The notes under the pieces: model-generated | Seen by the model: only the letters and a program-made list of their open reading frames with translations | Told to the model about the DNA's origin: nothing | The model's database searches: none | Made by a program: the position numbers and the translations under genes | Shown: positions 1 through 5,857 of the stretch, piece by piece | How the letters are laid out: each line of letters begins with the position of its first letter | Numbering within the stretch: position 1 is the first letter of the stretch | Assembly (NCBI GenBank): GCA_945957305.1 | Contig: CAMFLN010000117.1 | Span: forward strand, 1-7,726 | Reading direction: 5' to 3' | DNA length: 7,726 bases | Source of the DNA: an uncultured Planctomycetaceae bacterium | Lineage (GTDB): Bacteria > Planctomycetota > Planctomycetia > Pirellulales > JACPPG01

Positions 1-741
1 CGCGAGGTGCGTCACGCCGTCGAGCGAAAAGTAGGCCAGAGTGTCCGCTCCGGTGTCAAAACTGCGGACCCCGTTAGCTCCGTAGCGGAACAGATCCATT
101 GGCTCGATCGGTCCCGTCGTCGCCGGACCGCCGTTCCACGAACCATTTAGCGAAGAGGACATCCCGAGAACTTCGTTGATTTCATGCGACACAATCGCCG
201 CAAAATCATATTTGTCGGGATCAGGATTCGTGCGCGAGATATTTAACAAGGAAGTGTTGAGCCAGACTCCGCCGTCGGGCTGCCCGGGCACGACCGATAC
301 ACTAAAGCCGAGTGCCCGCGAGTTCGCGTAACTCAAATTCACATAAGGGCTGCCGTTGACCGGATTGTTCGGCCCCGCGGGCAGGTGTGCCACTGCCGTT
401 ACGTCGGCGCTGCTCGTGCCATGCGTCGCCAGGGCCGCGCGATAGTCGGTATAGCTGACCGTGTTATAGTGCCAGTGACTTTCGCCCAGCCCCGAATCCA
501 TGACGTAGAAGACTATCGAAAAATCGATGGCATCGGCAAACGTTTGTTCATAGCCCTGGATGATGGCGTTGATGCCACTCTCGATGGCGATCGCATTGGG
601 ATCAGCATTGATCCCGTCGGAGAATATAGGATGAATCGTCAGCGCGCAAACCGGCAGAACGGCCAAGGACCAAATCGCCACGAAGCTGAGAAACAAGAGA
701 CCGGCGCGCACACCCGCGCGGGTAACGGGTAGCAGTGCCAT
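1..741 (-). CDS. Secreted metalloprotease-like protein (NF038122-like), 3' part missing
   Basis: The minus-strand frame stays open from the ATG at 741 to the left edge, giving 247 residues without a stop; the C-terminus lies outside. Residues 1-33 look like a Sec signal peptide: Arg8 and Arg12, a hydrophobic stretch at about 14-32, and probable cleavage after VCA (31-33). The start is the first possible one, because an in-frame TAA lies 24 bases upstream; no clear Shine-Dalgarno is visible. A zinc-protease-like motif, SHEINEVLGM, lies at 185-194, followed by PMDLFRYGANGVRSF and then an AYFSLDG stretch. From memory this order (HE-x-x-E-x-x-G, then a DLFRY segment) matches the NF038122 family, many of which end in a PEP-CTERM anchor. 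The third motif position is Glu190 rather than the usual His, so catalysis is uncertain. The export call is firm; the family name is recalled, not searched. Confidence 0.72.
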   Translation of the reverse strand, partial: MALLPVTRAGVRAGLLFLSFVAIWSLAVLPVCALTIHPIFSDGINADPNAIAIESGINAIIQGYEQTFADAIDFSIVFYVMDSGLGESHWHYNTVSYTDYRAALATHGTSSADVTAVAHLPAGPNNPVNGSPYVNLSYANSRALGFSVSVVPGQPDGGVWLNTSLLNISRTNPDPDKYDFAAIVSHEINEVLGMSSSLNGSWNGGPATTGPIEPMDLFRYGANGVRSFDTGADTLAYFSLDGVTHLA

Positions 742-767
742 AGATCGCCAGTTGAGTGGGCCAATTT

Positions 768-784
768 AGGCTCGAAGCGAGCCT
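768..784. other. Perfect 7-bp hairpin in the leader of the protease-like gene
   Basis: AGGCTCG at 768-774 pairs perfectly with CGAGCCT at 778-784 across a 3-base loop. It sits 26 bases upstream of the protease-like start codon. No T-run follows in either direction, so it does not look like an intrinsic terminator. It could be a leader hairpin or an operator half-site pair. The rest of 742-949 shows no gene and no convincing promoter. Confidence 0.3.
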
Positions 785-949
785 CGATCGTACCAGTTGG
801 CAACGTCGCGGGCGCGTCTAATCCCGCAATTTCTCCAAATGACAGCGAGTTAGGCAATTCGGCAGGGAGCGATACGAATCACCATGAGGCGGCACAGCTG
901 CCGACACAAATTGAATGAGATGTCCGATCAATCACACTTTATTGCGAAA

Positions 950-1225
950 TTAATGATTCGTCGCCCATGACATTACGCCGAGGCCAATGGCTTCGACAAT
1001 TCCGAACGTCAAAACGATCCACACGCTCAACTTCCGGCGACCGATCGCATAAAACAAAAATGCAAAGGGAAACCACATCGGGGTCCACACGGCCATAAGC
1101 AGCACGAACTCCGCGGGTTCGGCCCCCGTGCGTTTGGCGACCATTCGATATCCTGTCGTCAGCCCGCCAAGAGCTATGCAGAAGAATCCGATATCGAGCA
1201 GCAACGCAGAGAGACTGGTTTTCAT
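950..1225 (-). CDS. Small three-helix membrane protein, unknown function
   Basis: A 91-residue protein whose family I do not recognise. Three hydrophobic segments are visible at about 5-25, 40-62 and 66-87. They are separated by a basic loop (Arg27, Lys31, Arg32) and a short basic turn (Arg63, Arg64, Lys65). The second segment is rich in Trp and Pro (WTPMWFPF, 47-54). By the positive-inside rule both loops cannot be cytoplasmic unless a segment is re-entrant, so topology is open. The ATG at 1225 lies 4 bases after the stop of the small upstream gene and has only a weak purine-rich stretch before it. Translation is therefore probably coupled to that gene. Stop is TAA. The hydrophobic pattern and tight spacing support a real gene, but no function can be given. 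Confidence 0.62.
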   Translation of the reverse strand: MKTSLSALLLDIGFFCIALGGLTTGYRMVAKRTGAEPAEFVLLMAVWTPMWFPFAFLFYAIGRRKLSVWIVLTFGIVEAIGLGVMSWATNH

Positions 1226-1229
1226 CTTT

Positions 1230-1394
1230 TCACGGCGGCAAGTGCCACAGCCAGGTGCCTAGCAGCATGGCAGAAATGCCGAGCAGCACCAGATAGGTCA
1301 TTGGATAACCAAAGTGCGCACCATTAATGAACAACAGCATGCCCACCCCTACGAGCAGCATGACGCCAGTGTTTGCCGCCTTGCGGTTTGCCAC
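1230..1394 (-). CDS. Tiny two-helix membrane protein, upstream partner of the 91-residue protein
   Basis: A short frame encoding 54 residues if the GTG at 1394 is used, or 43 from the ATG at 1361. It ends in TGA at 1232-1230, four bases before the next start. Two hydrophobic segments are visible, about 11-23 (VMLLVGVGMLLFI) and 33-50 (TYLVLLGISAMLLGTWLW), with Pro31 in the link between them. In-frame stop TGA lies 24 bases upstream of the GTG, so the N-terminus cannot extend much further. Neither start has a well-spaced Shine-Dalgarno: GGAGA abuts the GTG. The helical-hairpin pattern and near-overlap with the following membrane gene suggest a two-gene operon of interacting small membrane proteins. 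Family unknown; the exact start is a guess. Confidence 0.45.
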   Translation of the reverse strand: MANRKAANTGVMLLVGVGMLLFINGAHFGYPMTYLVLLGISAMLLGTWLWHLPP

Positions 1395-1500
1395 TCTCCA
1401 TACTCGCGTATTTGATCAAATCGAAGAGCGCTTCACAGGCTATCAAGCCTCGCTTCCTACCCGGACGTAATACTTCTTCCGAGGCAGGATTCTGTTCCAA

Positions 1501-1571
1501 TCGCGAAAGCACGACAGCTCAGAGCAGAAACTCCGTCTTCCGCCTCTTTCGTGATTTCGTACTTTCGTGAT
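1501..1571. repeat. CACGAAA-type palindromic element, copy A
   Basis: The ends are an imperfect inverted repeat: TCGCGAAAGCACGA at 1501-1514 against the complement of 1558-1571, 12 of 14 positions matching. The 24 bases at 1548-1571 are identical to 4771-4794, and the wider 1536-1571 matches 4759-4794 at 34 of 36 positions. The element begins 41 bases past the stop of the transporter gene. A second perfect 8-bp inverted repeat (1531-1538 with 1604-1611) brackets one end of it and could form an alternative stem just after that stop. This looks like a short dispersed non-coding palindrome of the REP or MITE kind rather than a gene. The remainder of 1395-1611 shows nothing else I can support. 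Confidence 0.7.
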
Positions 1572-1611
1572 GCTTCTTCCTGCTCCACCTGCTCATTTGC
1601 CATAGACGGAG

Positions 1612-3153
1612 CTAGTGCCCTGCCCCCTCCGTCGCTTGCACACGGTCATGAAAACCGACCCAGAACAACAGGCACGTCACGCCGGCCATCAGCGCCGGCC
1701 AGATCCAGATCTTTTGCCAGTTGTGGGCTTGCGCCGCGCGCCACTGCGCGCGAGTGACAAAACCTTGCGAGTTCGTGTCGATCTGGGCAAACGCGGCACG
1801 CAGCGCCTTGCCGTCATAGGTCACGTTCAGCGCCTCGTTGGTCGTGTCGGGCTGCTCGACCCATGTGTCGGGAATCTCTTCGAGTTGCAGGCGACCGTCG
1901 CTGTTCTTGTCGTTCGTGGCGGCGAAGTCGGGGCCGCGCGTCGAGGCAGCCGGCTTCTCATCAAAGAGCATGCCGCGCACCGTACTCGACAGGTCGAGGT
2001 ACCTCCACGCCGTGTCGCCGGCCTGCGTGTCGGTCCAGTGCGGTAGCGCCGCGGAGGCCACGACTGTGCCGTCGGCCTGCGTGGCTTCGATTTTGAGCGC
2101 AGGATACTGACTCACGATCCAGCCCGACACGTTCGACCCGACGAACATCCCCAACCCCAGCGTGATGAAGGCGATCAAGCTTTGGGCACTGGCCCGCATA
2201 TCGCGCGAGGCCTTCTTGTCGACATAGATCTGGCTGGCCACGAAAAAGAAGTCGTAGCAAATGCCATGCAGCACCAGTCCGACGAGGATCAGCGAGAAGT
2301 CGATCGTCGAGAAGCAGAGGTAGCGTGCCACCCAGGCGGCCATGCCGACCAGCAACATATTCTTCACCCCCAGCCGGACGATGAACCACGGCATGGCGGT
2401 CATGAAGAAGACTTCGGAGATCTGCCCGAGCGTTTGCAACGCGGTCGGCGCCGGCGCATCACTTTCAACCAAAAAGTCGTTGGCAAAGCTGTAGTAAAAC
2501 GCCAGCGGAATGCAGATCAAGAATGAGCACAGGGCAAAGATCGAAAACGATGGTTCCTTGAACAGGCTGATCGCCCCCAGGCCGAGCGCGTCTCCCCCCG
2601 CGGCACCCCGCGGCGGAGTGTGCGGCAACGTCAGGCAGAGCAGTCCCAGCAAGATCGAAGCACCGCCAGCCATCTTGAAGAATGTATTCTCGGTGCCGCC
2701 CAGCAGAATGCCCACGATCAAGCCGGCCACGATCCAGCCCAGCGTGCCAAAGACGCGGATGCGCGGAAATTCCTTTTCCGGGTCGCCAATGTTGGCAAAC
2801 GAAATCGAGTTCGTCAGCGCCAAGGTGGGCATGTAGCACAAGGCGTAGGCCACCATCGTCATGAACAGCGGTTGCACCTTGGTCTGCGCGGCCGCCGCGA
2901 ACAACAACCCACCACCCACAATATGCAATGTGGCCAAGATGCGCTCGGTGGCGAAAAACCGGTCGGCGATGTAGCCCACGAACAGCGGGGCAAAGATCGC
3001 GCCGATGGCGGTGGTCGAATAGATCAGGCCGATGCTCGCGCCGTCGAAATGGAGCGTCTTGCCCATGTAGCCGCCGGCCGACACGGCCCAGCTGCCCCAC
3101 ACGAAATACTGCAGGAACATCATCAGGGACAAACGAGTGCGGGCAGAGAGCAT
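1612..3153 (-). CDS. NHS-family (Nuc_H_symport) MFS transporter with an EF-hand-like insertion
   Basis: A 513-residue inner-membrane transporter, probably proton-coupled uptake of a nucleoside or sugar-like solute. The start RTRLSLMMFLQYFVWGSW, the loop FVGYIADRFFATERIL (58-73) and the segment LCYMPTLALTNSISF (105-119) are typical of the Nuc_H_symport family (NupG/XapB-like). About twelve helices can be placed, with the last two near 323-346 and 482-501. Family members usually have near 420 residues. The excess here is mostly a hydrophilic stretch at about 350-480 between helices 11 and 12, expected on the periplasmic side. It contains a canonical EF-hand loop, DKNSDGRLQLEE (415-426), and a degenerate second one starting DTNSQGFV (459-466). 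I start at the ATG at 3153 because family homology begins there and GGAG lies 9 bases upstream. The frame runs open to 3390, but that extension is Arg/Pro-rich. Substrate unknown. Confidence 0.88.
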   Translation of the reverse strand: MLSARTRLSLMMFLQYFVWGSWAVSAGGYMGKTLHFDGASIGLIYSTTAIGAIFAPLFVGYIADRFFATERILATLHIVGGGLLFAAAAQTKVQPLFMTMVAYALCYMPTLALTNSISFANIGDPEKEFPRIRVFGTLGWIVAGLIVGILLGGTENTFFKMAGGASILLGLLCLTLPHTPPRGAAGGDALGLGAISLFKEPSFSIFALCSFLICIPLAFYYSFANDFLVESDAPAPTALQTLGQISEVFFMTAMPWFIVRLGVKNMLLVGMAAWVARYLCFSTIDFSLILVGLVLHGICYDFFFVASQIYVDKKASRDMRASAQSLIAFITLGLGMFVGSNVSGWIVSQYPALKIEATQADGTVVASAALPHWTDTQAGDTAWRYLDLSSTVRGMLFDEKPAASTRGPDFAATNDKNSDGRLQLEEIPDTWVEQPDTTNEALNVTYDGKALRAAFAQIDTNSQGFVTRAQWRAAQAHNWQKIWIWPALMAGVTCLLFWVGFHDRVQATEGAGH

Positions 3154-3595
3154 CGGGCCGGGCTCCAGTTCGAGGCGTAAGGAACAAGCAGGCATTCTAG
3201 GCAGCCACCGGGCAAGAAGAAAGCAGCAGCCGGCAGCAGTTCCGGCGCGATCTACCGGCCCAGCGATCGGGCTTTCGCCGACCACAATTGGCTTGGCCCG
3301 CTTGCTCGGGCTAGGCCTGCCGCCCCCGAGGCACGGACGGCACCGCCGCCGTGGCCGCGCGAAACTGTTCATGCCGCACGCGTCGGGCAAGCGTTGTCGA
3401 AGAGTCCGATTGTGACGACGGCGCCGCCCCCGCCCGCGCAGGCGTTACGCGTGTCGCGCCAGTTTCTCCAGATCGAATTGTTTCAACAGCCGCTGTCACT
3501 TTTCCTATTCCCCATAACGGCCGCGGTCGATCTCTGCTATGTGCGTTTTCTCTTGTTCGAGAAAGCTGGATGCACGTAGCCATGGAGGGTGTGTG
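3154..3595. other. Divergent intergenic region between the transporter gene and fliW
   Basis: This 442-base stretch must hold the start signals for both the leftward transporter gene and rightward fliW. No gene was found. The open frames crossing it are Arg/Pro-rich and lack ribosome-binding sites. One strong hairpin is visible at 3291-3316 (10 pairs including two G-T, 6-base loop, plus-strand sense). A second lies at 3545-3566 in the fliW leader (8 pairs, one G-T, loop TTGTTC). I could not identify a convincing -35/-10 pair for either gene. Confidence 0.5.
3582..3589 (+). promoter_or_regulatory. fliW ribosome-binding site, overlapping an ANGGA motif
   Basis: GGAGG at 3584-3588 lies 7 bases before the ATG at 3596, ideal spacing, and fixes this start over the in-frame ATG at 3539. 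The bases ATGGA at 3582-3586 also match the ANGGA core recognised by CsrA proteins. Binding there would block translation initiation. The motif match is seen; the regulation is inferred. Confidence 0.6.
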
Positions 3596-4030
3596 ATGCA
3601 AGTTCGTACGACTCGTTTCGCGAATGTCGAAGTCCAGGCCGAGGACGTGATCCGCTTTTCGGAAGGCATCCTGGGACTGGAGGATTGTCACACTTGGGTT
3701 TTGCTGGCTGACGCCCAGAACGAAGCGCTCGGATGGCTGCAAAGCACGACGCGCGCGGCAGTGGCATTGGCGGTGGTGACACCGCGGCGATTTGTGCCCG
3801 ACTATCAATTGCGGGTCTTTCGTCGCGAGCTGGCCTCGCTCGATTTAGCGCGGCCGGAAGATGCCCAAGTGCTGGTGATCGTGGCGAAGAACGAGCGCGG
3901 TATCACGCTGAACCTGAAGGCGCCGATCGTGATGAATCTCGAGAAGCGCCTCGGTCGGCAGGTGATCGCCAACGGCGAAATGCCGCTGCAGTACGAGCTG
4001 ACCCCCACAGCGTTGCGGAAAACGGCCTAG
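3596..4030 (+). CDS. fliW: Flagellar assembly factor FliW (CsrA antagonist)
   Basis: A 144-residue protein of normal FliW length. Recognisable family stretches are VIRFSEGILGLEDCHTWVLL (18-37), LGWLQST near 45-51, and the C-terminal core TLNLKAPIVMNLEKRLGRQVI (about 103-123), close to the NLKAPIVIN...G+QVI signature. FliW is a cytoplasmic protein that binds CsrA and relieves its translational repression; in Bacillus it also binds flagellin, coupling flagellin level to its synthesis. The ATG at 3596 is chosen for its GGAGG seven bases upstream and because homology starts at MQVRTTRF. Its natural partner csrA follows 196 bases downstream on the same strand. No flagellin, flgK or flgL gene is adjacent within the window, unlike many FliW loci. 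Identification is strong. Confidence 0.93.
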   Translation: MQVRTTRFANVEVQAEDVIRFSEGILGLEDCHTWVLLADAQNEALGWLQSTTRAAVALAVVTPRRFVPDYQLRVFRRELASLDLARPEDAQVLVIVAKNERGITLNLKAPIVMNLEKRLGRQVIANGEMPLQYELTPTALRKTA

Positions 4031-4226
4031 ACGAACACGGAAAGCCACATTGGGCTACCGAGCATGCGAACCCGCTGCCGCCGTGGATCTGCGGATCCTC
4101 GGCCGGTCGCAGTTCGACGGATCGGATGCATGTAAAAAAACACGCGGACCTTTGCCGGTCGACGCTCGGTGCGTGCGGGCATGATTCCCGCCGCGCCACG
4201 ATCGTAACGAAGGAAGGAGCCACCAG
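4031..4226 (+). promoter_or_regulatory. csrA leader with tandem AAGGA motifs over the ribosome-binding site
   Basis: Between fliW and csrA lie 196 bases without a gene. Directly before csrA two overlapping AAGGA motifs occur at 4210-4214 and 4214-4218; the second is part of the AAGGAG ribosome-binding site (4214-4219), 7 bases before the GTG start. A further ACGGA lies at 4117-4121. A small hairpin (GCGGG 4175-4179 with CCCGC 4187-4191) lies upstream. ANGGA is the known core of CsrA sites, so autorepression of csrA is plausible. Whether csrA has its own promoter or is read through from fliW is not clear from the sequence. Confidence 0.45.
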
Positions 4227-4475
4227 GTGCTAGTCCTGTCGAGACAACGCGACGAGAGCATCATGATCGGTGATAACATTGTCATCACCGTCGTTGATAT
4301 ACGTGGAGATAAAGTCCGTCTGGGCATCAGCGCCCCGACCGAGATCCCCGTGCACCGGCAAGAGGTGTACGAGGCCATCCAGCGCGAGAACCTCCGCGCC
4401 AGCCAGCTCGACCCGAAAGATGCCCGCGGCGTCGGCAAGCCGAACAAGACCCCCGATTTCCCCACCCGCGGCTAA
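4227..4475 (+). CDS. csrA: Carbon storage regulator CsrA (RNA-binding translational regulator)
   Basis: An 82-residue CsrA/RsmA protein beginning MLVLSRQRDESIMIGDNIVI. It forms a dimer that binds GGA-containing mRNA leaders and blocks or alters translation. The residues important for RNA binding in E. coli CsrA are kept: Leu4, Arg6 and Arg44 (in IPVHRQEVYEAI). The start is GTG at 4227, with AAGGAG 7 bases upstream. Most CsrA proteins have about 60-75 residues; here a Pro/Lys-rich tail of roughly 25 residues follows the C-terminal helix (from about 58, ending NKTPDFPTRG). In FliW-containing bacteria the extended CsrA C-terminus takes part in FliW binding, so the tail may serve the partner encoded just upstream. 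Its targets cannot be deduced here. Identification is secure. Confidence 0.97.
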   Translation: MLVLSRQRDESIMIGDNIVITVVDIRGDKVRLGISAPTEIPVHRQEVYEAIQRENLRASQLDPKDARGVGKPNKTPDFPTRG

Positions 4476-4493
4476 ACGCGCTCGCGTCGCTCA

Positions 4494-4541
4494 CTCGCTG
4501 CGTGTTGCTCACCCCCCACGACGCAACACGGAACGAGCGAG
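4494..4541 (+). terminator. Stem-loop after csrA, possible terminator without a T-run
   Basis: An inner perfect 8-bp stem (CGTGTTGC 4501-4508 with GCAACACG 4523-4530, 14-base loop) is extended by an outer 6-bp stem (CTCGCT 4494-4499 with AGCGAG 4536-4541). It begins 18 bases after the csrA stop. No T-run follows, so it may protect the 3' end or be part of a factor-dependent stop rather than a classic intrinsic terminator. It opens the 353-base non-coding stretch 4476-4828, whose other contents are the two palindromic repeats. Confidence 0.45.
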
Positions 4542-4611
4542 GTCACCGGCGCGCTGCCGCGGGACGAAGCGGCGGCGCTGGGAATTGTGGCGTCTACTGG
4601 TGATTCAGTGA

Positions 4612-4678
4612 TTAATCACGAAAACACGAAAGCACGAAAATACAAATCAGAAAAGTTCATATTTCGTGCTTTCGTGAT
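4612..4678. repeat. CACGAAA-type palindromic element, copy B
   Basis: CACGAAAGCACGAAA at 4625-4639 is perfectly complementary in inverted order to TTTCGTGCTTTCGTG at 4662-4676, a 15-bp stem with a 22-base loop. The left end starts TTAATCACGAAA and the right end finishes TTTCGTGAT, the same end motif as copies A and C. It lies between the convergent csrA and dienelactone-hydrolase genes, where such a stem could also end transcription from both sides. Confidence 0.72.
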
Positions 4679-4699
4679 CTCCGAAAATTCGTCAGATAG

Positions 4700-4795
4700 T
4701 TAACCACGACAGCACGACGAGCACTACGAGTAAAGAAAGGCCAAGTGAGCGTTCGGCCTCTTCCGCATTTTTCGTGATTTCGTACTTTCGTGATT
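4700..4795. repeat. CACGAAA-type palindromic element, copy C
   Basis: Ends are TTAACCACGACAGCACGA (4700-4717) and TCGTACTTTCGTGATT (4780-4795); 16 terminal bases match in inverted order at 13 positions. The 24 bases at 4771-4794 are identical to 1548-1571 in copy A. It lies only 21 bases after copy B and 33 bases past the stop of the leftward dienelactone-hydrolase gene. Copy A likewise lies a short way past the stop of a minus-strand gene. On the minus strand both A and C would encode SRKYEITK if translated, so database proteins with that string could be spurious. Confidence 0.7.
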
Positions 4796-4828
4796 CCCCG
4801 CTGCCCTGCAATGCGGGCCTAACGCGTT

Positions 4829-5707
4829 TTACGAAACGCCGTTTTTCTTGAACCACTCGAGCAGGCGCTTCCAGCCGTCGTCCGCTTTGTCCTGGCGGTA
4901 GGTCGGCCGATAGTCGGCGTAGAAACCGTGCGGCGTGTCGGGATAGAGAATGATCTCGCACGGCTTCTTGGCTTCCTTCAGCGCGGCCTGCATCTTTTCG
5001 ACACTCTCGTTCGGAATGCCTTGATCCGCGCCGCCATAGAGGCCGAGCACCGGCGCTTTCAGCGCATCGACCAGGTCGATCGGGTTCTTGGGGTGTAGCT
5101 CATCGGTGTTGGTGATCAAGCGGCCGTACCAGGCGACGCCCGCTTTCACTTCCGGATTGTGCGCCGAGTAGAGCCAGGTGATCCGCCCACCCCAGCAGAA
5201 ACCAGTAACCGCCAACTTCGCCGTATCCCCCTTGCCCGACTTCTTGGCCCAAGCCACGGTGGCGTCGAGATCGGACATCACTTGCGCGTCGGGCACCTTC
5301 GAGACGACCTTGGCGATGATCTCGGCGATGTTTTCCATCTTCGAGACATCCCCCTGCCGCGCGTACAGCTCGGGCGCGACAGCCAGGTAGCCGAGCTTGG
5401 CGAGCCGGCGGCAGATATCCTTGATGTGCTCGTGCACGCCGAAGATTTCCTGCACGACCAGCACTACCGGGAAAGGCCCGCCCGAGGCCGGCATGGCGCG
5501 GTAGGCCGGCATTTCGCCGTCGGGTACGGGAATCTTCACTTCGCCAGCGACCAGCCCCTTGTCGTCGGTCGTAATGGTCTCGGCCGAGACAGGGCGCACG
5601 GCCAGAGCAAATCCGGCGGCGAGTGAACTGACGACAAATGTGCGGCGGTTGAAGTCGGTCTTGCCCAACAGGCTCAGCAGTTCTTCGCGGATGGCTTCGG
5701 TCGACAT
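4829..5707 (-). CDS. Tat-exported dienelactone hydrolase family protein
   Basis: A 292-residue alpha/beta hydrolase. Residues 20-42 form a twin-arginine signal ([17 protein letters not shown], ending VSA) after an unusually long n-region of 19 residues; export to the periplasm is expected. The mature part matches the dienelactone hydrolase family. The nucleophile is Cys171 in GFCWGG, the acid is Asp228 in GGADQGIP, and the base is His260 in [10 protein letters not shown]. Glu87 in QEIFGVHEH corresponds to the conserved Glu that interacts with the catalytic Cys. Such enzymes hydrolyse lactone or ester bonds; the true substrate is unknown, and no aromatic-ring degradation genes are nearby to support a chlorocatechol role. 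The ATG has GAGGAG 11 bases upstream. It lies 150 bases downstream of the DUF1501 gene on the same strand, possibly co-transcribed. Confidence 0.92.
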   Translation of the reverse strand: MSTEAIREELLSLLGKTDFNRRTFVVSSLAAGFALAVRPVSAETITTDDKGLVAGEVKIPVPDGEMPAYRAMPASGGPFPVVLVVQEIFGVHEHIKDICRRLAKLGYLAVAPELYARQGDVSKMENIAEIIAKVVSKVPDAQVMSDLDATVAWAKKSGKGDTAKLAVTGFCWGGRITWLYSAHNPEVKAGVAWYGRLITNTDELHPKNPIDLVDALKAPVLGLYGGADQGIPNESVEKMQAALKEAKKPCEIILYPDTPHGFYADYRPTYRQDKADDGWKRLLEWFKKNGVS

Positions 5708-5857
5708 GGCTCGCGATGCTCCTCGTGGGATGGATCAAGATGTTGGCAAGGCGCCCCAGATTGCAATGTCACACCGCGAATCGAGCCCTAACGTTCGACA
5801 CGGCGCACAGCGGTCAAGATAGCGGGTTCAACAGGGCTTCGCTATGTGCCGAATTGC

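Noticed and set aside
1457..1603. 48-codon minus-strand frame just after the transporter stop
   Set aside because: Much of it, including SRKYEITKE, is encoded by palindromic copy A; there is no ribosome-binding site, so it is most likely repeat sequence read as protein.
2465..3187. Minus-strand frame of 240 codons overlapping the transporter gene
   Set aside because: It is an out-of-frame shadow rich in Arg, His and Gly; the transporter frame has clear family motifs over the same bases.
3154..3390. N-terminal extension of 79 residues on the transporter frame
   Set aside because: The segment is Arg/Pro-rich with no helix or family match; homology starts at the ATG at 3153, which has GGAG 9 bases upstream.
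4612..4795. Adjacent palindromes considered as a CRISPR array
   Set aside because: The units differ in length and core sequence and lack constant repeats with unique spacers; no cas gene is present.
4824..4839. Short hairpin GCGTTT/AAACGC over the hydrolase stop codon, considered as a terminator
   Set aside because: Only 6 pairs with no T-run in the minus-strand sense; it is too weak to call.
4692..4961. 89-codon minus-strand frame ending in a hydrophobic tail
   Set aside because: It starts inside the dienelactone-hydrolase gene in another frame, and its end (SRKYEITKNAEEAE and the hydrophobic tail) is translated copy C.
5787..5817. TTGACC on the minus strand (5817-5812) as a -35 box for the hydrolase gene
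   Set aside because: No acceptable -10 box lies 16-19 bases downstream.
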